This document shows, one piece after another, positions 1 through 10,051 of a stretch of 64,000 nt of DNA. The notes under the pieces were generated by a model, which searched no databases, had not been told where the DNA came from, and saw nothing but the letters and a program-made list of their open reading frames with translations. Within the stretch, counting starts at the first letter, position 1. Each line of letters opens with the position of its first letter. Both the position numbers and the translations under genes were made by a program. The stretch comes from Variovorax sp. SG517 (GTDB lineage: Bacteria > Pseudomonadota > Gammaproteobacteria > Burkholderiales > Burkholderiaceae_C), in NCBI RefSeq assembly GCF_013376045.1, contig NZ_JABMJG010000002.1:496001-560000 (forward strand), given 5' to 3'.

Positions 1-1
1 G

Positions 2-430
2 AGAAGAAACCGTTCCACCGGCGCGACCACGGTCGAGTTCGCGCTCGGGCTGATCATCTTCCTCATGTTCCTGCTGGGCATCGTGGACTTCGCCCGCATG
101 CTGTTCACCTGGAATGCGGCCCAGGAGGCCACGCGCGCAGGGGCCAGGTACGCGGTGGTGTGCGACGACACCGCCCAGCAGGCGCTCGTGCTCGCACGCA
201 TGAAGGCGCTGCTGCCGCAGATCAGCACCGTGTCTGTGGCCTGGGCGCCCTCGGGCTGCACCGCCGCCACCTGCCAGGGCGTCACCGTCAGCATCACCGG
301 GCTCAACTACCAGTGGATCTCGCCGATCGCGAGCGCGACCGCGCCGCTGATCCCGATGCCGGGCTTCTCCACCTACCTGCCGCGCGAGGTCATGCGCAAG
401 GATCCGAACAGCGCGGCCATCTGCTCCTAG
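2..430 (+). CDS. tadE: TadE-like pseudopilin-type pilus assembly protein (5' end missing)
   Basis: A minor pilin-like protein of the Flp/Tad pilus, held in the inner membrane by one N-terminal helix. The frame is open from the window edge and reads G-A-T-T-V-E-F-A-L followed by a hydrophobic stretch, the usual TadE/TadG start in which the Glu follows a processing-type site. The rest is a soluble periplasmic domain with several Cys residues. The true start lies left of the window. It ends 24 bases before tadZ, so it belongs to the same operon. In many species tadE follows tadC; here it precedes tadZ, an order common in Burkholderiales. TadE and TadF are hard to tell apart from this fragment. 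Confidence 0.8.
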   Translation, partial: RRNRSTGATTVEFALGLIIFLMFLLGIVDFARMLFTWNAAQEATRAGARYAVVCDDTAQQALVLARMKALLPQISTVSVAWAPSGCTAATCQGVTVSITGLNYQWISPIASATAPLIPMPGFSTYLPREVMRKDPNSAAICS

Positions 431-454
431 CCAACCAACGCAACGGAAAAGACC

Positions 455-1606
455 ATGAAGATCGCCATCATTTCCCCCAATCCCAGCCACCTGCAGGACA
501 TGCGCAAGGTGCTGGAGGCGCGCTCGCACACCGTGTCGCTGTTCGAAGGTGGAAAGAGCCGGATGCAGTGGGCCGTCGAGAAGGCCTCGCCCGACCTCGT
601 GCTGGTCGACGGCATGTGCTGCGACCTCCAGGAGCTGGCGCTGATCGAGAAGCTCACGCTGCGGCACCCGGCGATCGCGGTGGTGCTTCTCTGCGCCATG
701 CAGACGCCGGAATTCCTGATCCACGCGATGCGCGCGGGAGTCCGCGAGGTGCTGCCGTCACCGGCTGACACCACGGCACTGGAAGCCGCCGTCGAGCGCA
801 TCGCGCTCAAGATGGCCGGAACCCAGGCTCGCGCTCCGGGGCAGGTGGTGGCCTTCATGCCGTGCAAGGGAGGCAGCGGCTCGACCTTTCTCGCAACCAA
901 CGTCGCCTACCAGCTCTCCCGGGAGCGCTCGGTGCTGCTGATCGACCTGAACCTGCAGTTCGGCGACGCGCTGTCGTACGTGAGCGACCTGCGGCCGACC
1001 TCCACGATGGCGGACGTTGCCCGCGACATCGGCCGCCTGGACGCCTCGCTGCTCGCGGCGAGCGTGGTGGCGGTGTCGCCCGGCTTCAGCATTCTTCCGG
1101 CGCCGGAGGACCTTTCCCGCGCAATGGACGTGAAGGCCGAGCACATCGACGCGATCCTGCAGATCGCGCTGGGCGTGTACGACTTCGTGCTGTTCGACCT
1201 TGGCCCGCGCATCGACACGCTCTCGATCCGCGTGCTCGACCGGGCCGACCGCATCTTCCCCGTGCTGCAGCCGAGCCTGCCGCACATCCGCAACGTGACG
1301 CGGCTGATGCAGGTGTTCAAGTCGCTGGGCTATCCGCCCGCCAAGGTCGAGCTGCTGGTGAACCGCAGCGCCGGCGGCGGCGAGATCGGCCTGTCGGACA
1401 TGCGCCGCTCGCTGGTGGGCGCGACGCTCACGATCGTGCCCGACGGCGGCAAGGACGTCGATGCGTCCATCAACCGCGGCGTGCCGCTGGCCGAGATGTC
1501 GCGCGGCAGCGCGCTCGCCAAGAAGCTCGCCGACATCGCCCACTCGCTCAGCCCGCGCCAGGAGGCGGCGCCCGGCTTCATCGGCCGGCTGTTCCGCCGC
1601 GCCTGA
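455..1606 (+). CDS. tadZ: TadZ/CpaE pilus-localising ParA-like ATPase
   Basis: A cytoplasmic MinD/ParA-family protein that positions the Tad secretion machine at the pole. Residues 1 to about 125 look like a degenerate receiver domain, and the rest is a ParA-like ATPase. The deviant Walker A motif K-G-G-S-G-S-T-F sits near residue 138, and the switch-like D-L-N-L-Q-F-G-D follows. The length of 383 residues is normal for the family. The ATG has a G/A-rich ribosome site (GGAAAAG) about 4 bases upstream. It is co-oriented with tadE and tadA in one operon. Confidence 0.9.
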   Translation: MKIAIISPNPSHLQDMRKVLEARSHTVSLFEGGKSRMQWAVEKASPDLVLVDGMCCDLQELALIEKLTLRHPAIAVVLLCAMQTPEFLIHAMRAGVREVLPSPADTTALEAAVERIALKMAGTQARAPGQVVAFMPCKGGSGSTFLATNVAYQLSRERSVLLIDLNLQFGDALSYVSDLRPTSTMADVARDIGRLDASLLAASVVAVSPGFSILPAPEDLSRAMDVKAEHIDAILQIALGVYDFVLFDLGPRIDTLSIRVLDRADRIFPVLQPSLPHIRNVTRLMQVFKSLGYPPAKVELLVNRSAGGGEIGLSDMRRSLVGATLTIVPDGGKDVDASINRGVPLAEMSRGSALAKKLADIAHSLSPRQEAAPGFIGRLFRRA

Positions 1607-1650
1607 GCGAACACCCGGTCAACCCATTCAAACAGCAAGGCAGGTTCCCC

Positions 1651-3021
<1,371 letters not shown>

Positions 3022-3050
3022 CCTGACCAGCCAAGGAACAGGAGACCATC

Positions 3051-4043
3051 ATGCTCAACAACCTGGGGGGAAACACCCTCATCACCATCACCGTGCTGGT
3101 GTTCGTGACGGTGCTGCTCATGCTCGAGGGGCTCTACATGCTGTGGCGCTCCTACAAGGGGCCCGAGGCGCGCAAGATCGAGAAACGGCTGCAGGCGTTC
3201 TCGGCGGCAACCGACCGCACGCCGCAGGCTCATCTGGCCAAGGAACGCATGCTCAGCGAGGTTCCGTGGATGCAGCGCATGCTGCTGACGCTGCCGCGGG
3301 CGCACCGGCTGGATCGTTTCATCCTGCAGGCAGGACTGGACTGGACGGTTTCCAGCTTCCTGCTGGTTTCCAGCGTGCTGGGTGTGTTCGTGTTCTTCGT
3401 CCTGATGCTGGTGGTGCGCGAGTCGCTGCTGTTCGCGCTCGTAGCCGGCTGCTGCGCGGCGATCCTTCCGGCCATCTACCTGCAGCGCCAACGCAGCCGG
3501 CGGCTGACCCGCATGGAAAAGCAGCTTCCCGAGGCGCTGGACCTGGTGACACGCGCCCTGCGGGCGGGGCATTCGTTCGCCAGCGGCGTGCAGATGATCG
3601 GCGAGGAAATGGCCGAGCCGATCGCCGGCGAGTTCCGCATGGTCGCCGACGAGGTGAACTTCGGCGTCTCGCTGCAGCAGGCCCTGACCAATCTCAGTGA
3701 GCGCGTGCCACTCACCGACCTGCGCTACTTCGTGGTGTCAGTGCTTATTCAGCGCGATTCGGGCGGCAACCTGACAGAGGTGCTGACCAACCTCAGCCGG
3801 CTGATCCGCGAGAGGCTCAAGCTGCTCGCGCGGGTGCGGGTGCTGTCGTCCGAGGGGCGGCTGTCGGCCTGGATCCTGAGCCTGATGCCGTTCGCGCTCG
3901 CGGCGCTGGTGAACGTCTTCAATCCCGAATTCATGACACCGCTGTGGACCGATCCGATCGGCCAGATGGTGATCAAGTACATGCTGGTGCTGATGCTCGT
4001 GGGCATCGTGCTGCTGCGCAAGATCGTGAAGATCCGCGTCTGA
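3051..4043 (+). CDS. tadB: TadB inner-membrane platform protein of the Flp pilus
   Basis: One of the two GspF-like platform proteins that couple the TadA ATPase to pilin extrusion. There is an N-terminal membrane segment, a pair of hydrophobic segments around residues 100-145, a cytoplasmic T2SSF domain with the conserved stretch L-P-E-A-L-D-L-V-T-R-A-L-R-A-G-H-S-F, and C-terminal membrane helices. The length of 330 residues is typical. A GGAG site precedes the ATG. It follows tadA by 29 bases and precedes tadC by 11, so the genes are almost certainly cotranscribed. Confidence 0.9.
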   Translation: MLNNLGGNTLITITVLVFVTVLLMLEGLYMLWRSYKGPEARKIEKRLQAFSAATDRTPQAHLAKERMLSEVPWMQRMLLTLPRAHRLDRFILQAGLDWTVSSFLLVSSVLGVFVFFVLMLVVRESLLFALVAGCCAAILPAIYLQRQRSRRLTRMEKQLPEALDLVTRALRAGHSFASGVQMIGEEMAEPIAGEFRMVADEVNFGVSLQQALTNLSERVPLTDLRYFVVSVLIQRDSGGNLTEVLTNLSRLIRERLKLLARVRVLSSEGRLSAWILSLMPFALAALVNVFNPEFMTPLWTDPIGQMVIKYMLVLMLVGIVLLRKIVKIRV

Positions 4044-4054
4044 AGGAGAAAGCC

Positions 4055-4969
4055 ATGACCATGCTGTTTCCCATCCTCGTCTTCCTGGCCGTGTCGCTGG
4101 CGATCGTCGGCCTGGCCGCGTGGCTGTCTCCCACGCGCACCGAGCAGCGCCTGCAGGCGGTGTCGATGCCGGCGGGCAAGTCGGCCTGGACCGAGACCGC
4201 CGTCAAGCTCGTCGGGCCCTTCGCGCAGCTCTCGTCGCCCACCAACGACGCGGAGCTTTCGCCGCTGCGCGTGCGCTTCCTGAACGCGGGCATCCGCTAT
4301 CCGGATGCCTACCTCGTGTACTTCGGCATGAAGACGCTGCTGCCGCTGGGCCTTGCCGCATTCGCATACGTCGGCCTGCGGGCGTCGGGAGCGGCGGACG
4401 ACAGCACGGTGATGCTGCTGTGGCTCGCGGTCGCGGCGCTGGCCGGCTGCTACCTGCCCAACCTGGTGCTGCGCATGCTCATTCGCTCGCGCCGCCGCGA
4501 GATCTTCGAGAACTTTCCCGATGCCGCGGACCTGATGCTGGTGTGCGTGGAAGCAGGGTTGGGCCTCGATGCCGGGCTGGCCAAGGTCACGGAGGAAATC
4601 CAGGTCAAGAGCAAGGCGCTGGCGCAGGAACTGCACTGGACCAACCTGGAAATGCGCGCCGGCGCCACGCGCGAGAAGTCGCTGCGCAACCTGGCGCTGC
4701 GCACGGGCGTGGAGGAGATCGGCACCTTCGCGACCATGCTGACCCAGGCAGACCGCTTCGGCACCAGCATCGGCGAGTCGCTGCGGGTGTTCTCCGAGGA
4801 TCTGCGCCACAAGCGCCATGTGCGTGCCGAGGAACTGGCCGCCAAGGTGCCGACCAAGATGCTGATACCGCTGGTGCTGTGCATCTTCCCGTGCATCTCG
4901 CTGGTCATCCTGACGCCGGCGGCGATCCGCATCATCCGGATGATCATGCCGATGCTGAGCGGGACTTGA
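4055..4969 (+). CDS. tadC: TadC inner-membrane platform protein of the Flp pilus
   Basis: The second GspF-like platform protein, expected to pair with TadB. It has an N-terminal membrane helix, two central helices, the T2SSF-type stretch F-P-D-A-A-D-L-M-L-V-C-V-E-A-G-L-G-L-D-A, and a C-terminal hydrophobic helix pair. The ATG at 4055 lies behind AAGGAG (spacing 6); a second ATG sits two codons on. The frame extends upstream into tadB, but without a matching ribosome site. This is the last pilus gene here and it is followed directly by a strong hairpin, so tadD, tadG and the outer-membrane secretin genes must lie left of the window or elsewhere. Confidence 0.9.
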   Translation: MTMLFPILVFLAVSLAIVGLAAWLSPTRTEQRLQAVSMPAGKSAWTETAVKLVGPFAQLSSPTNDAELSPLRVRFLNAGIRYPDAYLVYFGMKTLLPLGLAAFAYVGLRASGAADDSTVMLLWLAVAALAGCYLPNLVLRMLIRSRRREIFENFPDAADLMLVCVEAGLGLDAGLAKVTEEIQVKSKALAQELHWTNLEMRAGATREKSLRNLALRTGVEEIGTFATMLTQADRFGTSIGESLRVFSEDLRHKRHVRAEELAAKVPTKMLIPLVLCIFPCISLVILTPAAIRIIRMIMPMLSGT

Positions 4970-5008
4970 GAACGAATTGAGCGCTCCCCTGGAGCGTCTA
5001 CCGGACTC

Positions 5009-5039
5009 AAACGCCGCGCCGGCACCCGGCGCGGCGTTT
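5009..5039. terminator. Bidirectional hairpin terminator between tadC and the response regulator
   Basis: A perfect 14-base inverted repeat, arms 5009-5022 and 5026-5039, with a 3-base loop. The arms end in AAA/TTT, so the structure has a short T run on each strand. It lies between the convergent tadC stop and the response regulator stop, as expected for a shared terminator. Confidence 0.85.
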
Positions 5040-5044
5040 GCGTT

Positions 5045-5731
5045 TCAGTGCTGCACGGCGTCGAGCTGGTGCTTCACCGCGTAGATGTACAGCTCGAGGC
5101 GGTTCGAAACTCCGAGCTTCTGGTAGATCGAGGTGAGGTGGTTGCGCAGCGTGTGCTCGGTGACGAAGAGCTTCGCGGCCAGTGCCTTGTTGGAGGCGCC
5201 GCTGCCGGCGACGACGGTGTGGATGATCTCGCGCTCCTTCTGCGTCAGGCTGGCCCGCCTGGCGGCCTCGGGGTCGGCCTTCTGCGGCTTCTTCACCGCC
5301 GTGAGTTCGTAGAAGACGCGGCCGATGGATTGGGCATCGACGCAGAGTTCGCCGTTGTAGACGCGCTCGATGGCGTCGATCACCTCCTGGGCCGGGGCGT
5401 CCTTGCGCATCACGCCGCGCGCACCGTGCAGCACCGCGAGGTCGAGCGTGCGCTGTTCGCGCTCCGCCGTGAGCACCATGACGCGGGACCCCGCGTTCGA
5501 CACGAGCTTCGGCAGGATGTCGAGGGCGCAGTGGCCATCGAGGTCCAGGTCGAGCACGATGACGTCGGGCGCGAGGCTTTCCGATGTCGCCACCGCGTCC
5601 TCGCAGCAACGGGCCGTGCCCACCACCTTCATGCGCGGATGCTCGCCATCGATCAGCCTGGACAGGCCCCACAGCATGGTCTGGTGGTCGTCCACGAGCA
5701 GGACGCCGATGGGGTGGGCAACTGGTTGCAT
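5045..5731 (-). CDS. NarL/FixJ-family response regulator
   Basis: A DNA-binding response regulator. The N-terminal receiver domain shows the acidic pair in L-L-V-D-D-H, a phospho-acceptor in V-L-D-L-D-L-D-G and the conserved Lys in R-K-D-A. The C-terminal LuxR-type helix-turn-helix starts at L-T-Q-K-E-R-E-I-I and includes N-K-A-L-A-A-K-L-F-V-T-E-H-T-L. The ATG at 5731 has AAGGAG 7 bases upstream; an ATG nine codons earlier has none, so the shorter 228-residue form is preferred. It is the second gene of an operon after the histidine kinase. Its location beside the Tad operon suggests pilus control, but that is inference. Confidence 0.88.
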   Translation of the reverse strand: MQPVAHPIGVLLVDDHQTMLWGLSRLIDGEHPRMKVVGTARCCEDAVATSESLAPDVIVLDLDLDGHCALDILPKLVSNAGSRVMVLTAEREQRTLDLAVLHGARGVMRKDAPAQEVIDAIERVYNGELCVDAQSIGRVFYELTAVKKPQKADPEAARRASLTQKEREIIHTVVAGSGASNKALAAKLFVTEHTLRNHLTSIYQKLGVSNRLELYIYAVKHQLDAVQH

Positions 5732-5797
5732 GGTGGGCTCCTTGACTTGTCTTCTCATCGATGCAGTGCTTGCTGCACGGGGGGGTGTTGTTGTTTC

Positions 5798-7480
5798 TCA
5801 GATCGGAATCTCTACCAGCACCGCGGTGCCGCCGCTTTCGCACTGGCGGACCTGCGCCCGCCCGCCGAGGGCCGTGGCGCGTTCGGTGATGGAATGGGGA
5901 CGGAACTGCGTGAAGCTCTCCTCGCAGGCCTCGTTCTCGATGCTCAGCTGAAGCCGCCCGTTCCTGCAGGCGATGTGGACGCTGCCGTGGCGGGCCTGGG
6001 TGTGCTTGCAGATGTTGTTGAGGCCTTCGCCGACCATCTGGAGGACTTCCGCGCTCACACGGTCGTCCAGGTGGAGCGGGCCGTCGACGTCCACGGCGAT
6101 GTCGATGCCGTAGAGCCCCTTGATGCGCGCGGCCTGGCGGTGCAACTGGGGCAGCACGAGGCCGCGGGAGCTGTTGGCGCCTTGCCGCACCTCGCCGGCA
6201 TAGCGGCGCAGGTCGGCGATGACGCCTTCGGCCACGCTTGCGAGCTTGTCGAGGTCTTCGCTCAGCGGGTTGTCGGCGGCCGCCTTCCTGCGCAGCGCGC
6301 ACAGGCCCATGCGCAGGCCGATGTACGGCTGCACGGCCGTGTCGTGCAGGTCGAGCGCGAACTTCAGCCGCTCCGCCGAGGCCGCCTCGGACGCCATGCG
6401 GTCGAGCACCTCGATGGTCTCGATGGTCGGGAAGATCTGCTCCATGAGGTGCGAGAGGAAGAGGGCGTCGGACTTGTTGAAGAGCCCGTCGCGCGACGAC
6501 ACGAAGACCCGCCCCTCGCCCAGCCGCATCGGCAGCGGGGCGCTGATGAAGGCGCGTGCTTCGAGCATGGCGGCGATGGCCTCGCAGCGTTCGGCGCCTT
6601 CCTCGTCATCCGTGCGCCAGCCGTCCGTACCGGCTTGGAAGAGATGGCTCTGGGCGTAGAGCTGGCTCAGGGGCCAGGGCAGGTGGTTGCTCAGCACGGT
6701 GCAGTCCGGCGCCAGTGCCATCAGCGGAGACTCGGCGATGCGGCCGATCGTCTCCACGCTGACGTGCTCGCAGGTGTCGTCCTTGCGCAGCGTGCGCAGG
6801 GTCCAGTTGCCGGTGGAGGTGTCCCGCGTGAGCAGGATGCAGTGGCTCGCCCTGAAGAAGGCCAGCGTCTTCTCCATGGTGCGGGCGATGGTGCGGCCGG
6901 CGCCGAAGCGGGGGTTCGACAGCTGGCTGACGTCGCCGAGCAGGGCCAGGCGCCGTTGCAGTCCCAGCTTCGAGCCGCCCCAGTGCACGATCATGTGGCC
7001 CAGCGCCAGCAGGAAGGTGCTGCGCATCAGGAGCTGGGGGGCGTCGTTGCCGGTGCTGGTGGCCAGGCCGCAGGCGGCGAACGAGGCGACCGAGGCGATC
7101 GCCACCCGAGCGCCTTCCTCGAAGCCCCAGCGAAACGAGGAGGTGAGGATCGCGAAGAAGTAGAAGAGGAAGAAGAGGCTCTGTACGCCGTCGGTCACGA
7201 AGATGATCAGCGTGAACCACAGCACGTCCGACCAGTGGATGACCTTGCCCCGGAAATAGGGGCGGCCCATGCGCGTGCAGGCATAGACCAGCAGGCTGTG
7301 CAGTACGTATCCCGAGAAGGCCAGCCAGACGGCGCTCTGGATCTGCTGGCGGGAATCCCCGGCATCAACGACGACGGCCAGCAGCGCCGAAACCGACAGC
7401 ACCAGCCGCATGCGAGCCACCATGAGCGCATCCGCGCCGACGCTGGCGTCGACGTCGGGAGCAGAGGGGCGGGCCAGCAT
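5798..7480 (-). CDS. Membrane-bound NarX/DegS-type sensor histidine kinase
   Basis: A sensor kinase of 560 residues. Roughly residues 20-190 hold about five or six hydrophobic membrane segments. A cytoplasmic region that looks GAF-like follows (about 200-360). A HisKA_3 dimerisation domain then carries the phospho-acceptor His379 in L-D-L-H-D-T-A-V-Q-P-Y, and a C-terminal HATPase_c domain has the N-box region G-E-G-L-N-N-I-C-K-H. The family partners with NarL-type regulators, and one is encoded 66 bases downstream. The stimulus is unknown; the N-terminus does not match a sensor domain I can name with certainty. Confidence 0.87.
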   Translation of the reverse strand: MLARPSAPDVDASVGADALMVARMRLVLSVSALLAVVVDAGDSRQQIQSAVWLAFSGYVLHSLLVYACTRMGRPYFRGKVIHWSDVLWFTLIIFVTDGVQSLFFLFYFFAILTSSFRWGFEEGARVAIASVASFAACGLATSTGNDAPQLLMRSTFLLALGHMIVHWGGSKLGLQRRLALLGDVSQLSNPRFGAGRTIARTMEKTLAFFRASHCILLTRDTSTGNWTLRTLRKDDTCEHVSVETIGRIAESPLMALAPDCTVLSNHLPWPLSQLYAQSHLFQAGTDGWRTDDEEGAERCEAIAAMLEARAFISAPLPMRLGEGRVFVSSRDGLFNKSDALFLSHLMEQIFPTIETIEVLDRMASEAASAERLKFALDLHDTAVQPYIGLRMGLCALRRKAAADNPLSEDLDKLASVAEGVIADLRRYAGEVRQGANSSRGLVLPQLHRQAARIKGLYGIDIAVDVDGPLHLDDRVSAEVLQMVGEGLNNICKHTQARHGSVHIACRNGRLQLSIENEACEESFTQFRPHSITERATALGGRAQVRQCESGGTAVLVEIPI

Positions 7481-7817
7481 GGGAAAGATTCCTTGGCATG
7501 AGGCGCGTCACGCCAGGCGGGCCGTCGTAGGGACGTGGGAGGGTCGGCTCGACCGTGTCATTTTGGAAATCATTCGTCCCACCTGAAAGTGACGTATGTG
7601 AAGGTTTCACATTACTACTTTGGTAGTCGAAAACAATGGGGGCGACCGTATCTGCCCAGCTTGTGACGTTTGTTGCATCCGGTAACAACACGAGGTTTGC
7701 CTTGGTCACGCGAGCGTTTGTCGAGGAGCGGCCATTCTTGGGATGGGGAGGCGCGCGATATTTGCGGGTACCCGGTCAGTGCGTGGCAGCGAGGCTGTTG
7801 CCGGGGCGGGGGATTGG
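7481..7817. promoter_or_regulatory. Intergenic region upstream of the kinase operon
   Basis: No convincing gene is seen in these 337 bases. The part around 7556-7690 is clearly less GC-rich than its surroundings and probably holds the kinase promoter. Two small dyads sit side by side: 7598-7610 (gtgaa-ggt-ttcac) and 7614-7627 (actac-tttg-gtagt). They could be operator half-sites, but neither is long enough to be sure. Confidence 0.35.
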
Positions 7818-8297
7818 TTACACCCGCCGCCCGACCAGCGCCGTGCGGCCCAAAGGCGTGACCCGCAGGACGATCGCCTGCCTGAATTTCTGCTGGGTCT
7901 GCCGGGCGCGGCAGGTGGGGGGAAGCGTGGCTTCGACCATGCCGGCCGCATTCAGCACGGCCACCGAGTTGATGCCGGCTGGGTCGTCCACGCGCAGGGG
8001 GAAGACCGAGTTGCCTATCTTGCGCAGGTAGTCGAGCGGCATGACGGGCCAGTCCTGCTCGTCTGCAGAGGCGGCCGAGCGGTCGCCCTTGAGGCTGGCG
8101 ATCTCCGCGTGTCCTTCTTCGGTGATGGCGAACACCACCGCGCTCTCGTACTGCTGGTAGCCGAAGTGGTCGAGATGGAATTCGGCTTCCACGAGCCCGG
8201 TCGCCAGCAGGACCGATGCATTCCTGATGTCCGGGTCGGAGGTGAGCGTGACCGGAAACTTCTCATGCAGGAGCTGGAGGAGGAGGTTGAGCGGCAT
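7818..8297 (-). CDS. Hypothetical protein, 159 residues
   Basis: I do not recognise this family. The protein is soluble, without signal peptide or membrane segment. Its sequence suggests a small alpha/beta fold with a basic C-terminus (R-V-T-P-L-G-R-T-A-L-V-G-R-R-V). The ATG at 8297 is preceded by AGGAG at 5 to 6 bases; the open frame runs 23 codons further upstream but has no ribosome site there. It stands alone on the minus strand, with long non-coding stretches on both sides, so it probably has its own promoter. Codon use resembles the neighbours. Confidence 0.7.
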   Translation of the reverse strand: MPLNLLLQLLHEKFPVTLTSDPDIRNASVLLATGLVEAEFHLDHFGYQQYESAVVFAITEEGHAEIASLKGDRSAASADEQDWPVMPLDYLRKIGNSVFPLRVDDPAGINSVAVLNAAGMVEATLPPTCRARQTQQKFRQAIVLRVTPLGRTALVGRRV

Positions 8298-8636
8298 ACA
8301 TGCTCCTATCTGCACCTTGCGTGCAATTCGAGCCGTGGGGGAGTGGAGACCAGCTGAAAAGCCCACCAGAACCCCCGGTTCGCATCACCTCCTGGGCGCC
8401 GCTTCAGGGCGTGTGACGACACCGCGGACTGAAAGCCGCGGCGGCACGAATCCTGTTCGTCACGAGGTTCGGGAGCCATTTGCGGTTGAAATGGGATTTT
8501 TTCACTTTAGGAATTTCGTTGTACATCAACCCCATGCCTCTGTCGAGAGGGCATGCTCGTCGAACGGAATTTCGGGGGTGATTGGCGAGCGGAGCAGGGT
8601 GCCCGGGCAATGCGGGCGCCCTCGTGACGCGCTAGG
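8298..8636. other. Non-coding stretch between the hypothetical gene and the DUF5666 gene
   Basis: No supported gene is seen. An AT-rich patch at about 8480-8530 is the likely promoter region for the 159-residue protein. There is a 6-base-arm hairpin at 8422-8441 (ccgcgg arms). An imperfect hairpin at 8533-8555 (catgcc arms, one bulge) lies downstream of the DUF5666 stop on the minus strand and could help end that transcript; it has no clear T run. Confidence 0.3.
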
Positions 8637-10037
8637 TCAGGGCGTGAACGTCACCCGCTGGGCAATCAGCACACCGTCGACCACGCGGTCTCCCACGACG
8701 GTCACGCGCCGGCCGTTGGCCAGGTCCGAGGCCGAGCCATTGACGAAGTCGACGGTGCCGCTGCTGGCGTCGACCGGCTGGCCGCGCACCCTGAAGTCGG
8801 CGGCGGAGTGGTATGCCCCGATCGCCCCGATCAGCGTGAACGACGCCGGCCCGCCGGTGCCCGGCACATTGCGGATGCGCAGCTTCTTCACCACCAGCAC
8901 GCCGCCCGACATGAAGCCGTCCACCTCGACCTTCACGCCGTTGCCGAGCGAGTTCGCGGGGCCGCCGGTGATCTGCCCGTTGGTCGCGTCGACCGGCGTG
9001 CCCAGCACCTTGAACGAGCCGCGCGAGACGAAGTCGGTGATGACGCCCGCGAGCTGAACGGCGATGCCGTCGCTTACCGGAATCGCGTACCAGCCCTGGA
9101 TGGTCGTGGCGATGAGCACGCCCGCGGCCGGCGCGGCGGTCCCCCGGACGCGCACGATGGCACCGTTGGAGAGCGACGATGCGTTCATGCCCTGGAAGGC
9201 TGCCGTTGCGTAGTCGATCGTCAGCTGGCCGAGCGTGAAGGTCTTGTGCAGCGTGTCGAGGTTCTGCACGGTGCCCGTGACCAGGGGCGCGGTCAGCGTC
9301 GGCGCGACCTGGATGCGCGTGGCGCGCAGCGCACCCGGAGCGCCGGGCAGGCCCCACACCTGGACGATGCCGCCCGCGCGCACGTCGGCCAGGCCGTCCG
9401 CGTCGCCCCAGACGGTGGCCGAATCGATGCTGACGACGGTGCCCATCACGACGAAGCTGCCAGCCGAGGTGTCGATGCCCGAGGCCTCGCCCCGCAGCTC
9501 GGCAGCCGACTGGACCTGTGTGGCGATGCCGCTCGTGAAGTTGCCGTCGACCTTGCCGGCGACGCGCGCGCTCATGCCGATCTGCAGTTCGCTGGCGTCC
9601 TCGATGCTGAAGGTGGCGCTGTCGGTGTCGTAGCGCAGCCCGTTGAGGATGATGCTGCCCAGCCCATCCGCAGAGCCGATGCCGGCGGCGTCGGCGGTCA
9701 CGCCCGTGCCGCCCGAACCCACGCCGGAGCCGTCGGTGTTGCTGTTGCCGGCGGTGCTCGTGCCGCCGCCGGTGCCTCCGGAGCCGCCCGCGCTGCCGGT
9801 GCCGCTGCCGCCTCCCGTCCCGTCGGCGCCGGTCCCCGTTCCTGCGGCGGCGTCTCCTCCGGTGCCCGTCACCGCCGCGCCACCTGTTCCGGCGCCACCG
9901 GCACCAAGCCCGCCGGCCGCCAGGCCGCCGCTGCTGCCGCTGCCTCCGCCACCGCCGCACGACAGCAGCAGCGCGATGAAGCCTGCGGACAGGAGGCCGA
10001 GCATGAATCGCCGCCAGGGGGTCTTGATGTTGTTCAT
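8637..10037 (-). CDS. DUF5666-domain lipoprotein with glycine-rich linker
   Basis: A probable outer- or inner-membrane lipoprotein. The N-terminus has a basic stretch, a hydrophobic helix and the lipobox L-L-S-C with the lipidated Cys at residue 27. About 85 residues of Gly/Ser/Thr/Ala low complexity follow (about 28-112). The rest is a series of beta-rich repeats of the DUF5666 type, each ending in phrases such as G-A-I-V-R-V-R-G or G-V-K-V-E-V-D-G. Their biochemical role is unknown. It is 14 bases downstream of the DUF6502 gene and surely cotranscribed. The long Gly-rich linker probably lets the domains reach away from the membrane. Confidence 0.8.
   Translation of the reverse strand: MNNIKTPWRRFMLGLLSAGFIALLLSCGGGGGSGSSGGLAAGGLGAGGAGTGGAAVTGTGGDAAAGTGTGADGTGGGSGTGSAGGSGGTGGGTSTAGNSNTDGSGVGSGGTGVTADAAGIGSADGLGSIILNGLRYDTDSATFSIEDASELQIGMSARVAGKVDGNFTSGIATQVQSAAELRGEASGIDTSAGSFVVMGTVVSIDSATVWGDADGLADVRAGGIVQVWGLPGAPGALRATRIQVAPTLTAPLVTGTVQNLDTLHKTFTLGQLTIDYATAAFQGMNASSLSNGAIVRVRGTAAPAAGVLIATTIQGWYAIPVSDGIAVQLAGVITDFVSRGSFKVLGTPVDATNGQITGGPANSLGNGVKVEVDGFMSGGVLVVKKLRIRNVPGTGGPASFTLIGAIGAYHSAADFRVRGQPVDASSGTVDFVNGSASDLANGRRVTVVGDRVVDGVLIAQRVTFTP
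9701..9956 (-). repeat. Gly-rich low-complexity coding tract in the DUF5666 lipoprotein
   Basis: This tract encodes a linker of almost only Gly, Ser, Thr and Ala, so the DNA is a run of GGN codons on the minus strand. It is an irregular protein linker rather than a tandem array of fixed period. Such tracts can vary in length between strains. Confidence 0.6.
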
Positions 10038-10051
10038 GGCGTGGCTCGCTT

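Noticed and set aside
5048..7501. An 817-codon open frame on the plus strand opposite the two-component genes
   Set aside because: It is a shadow of the minus-strand kinase and regulator, with His/Arg/Gln-rich composition typical of antisense frames in high-GC DNA, and it runs through two clearly real genes.
9701..9956. Gly-rich DNA as a tandem satellite
   Set aside because: No fixed repeat period; the pattern is explained by a Gly/Ser/Thr protein linker after the lipobox.
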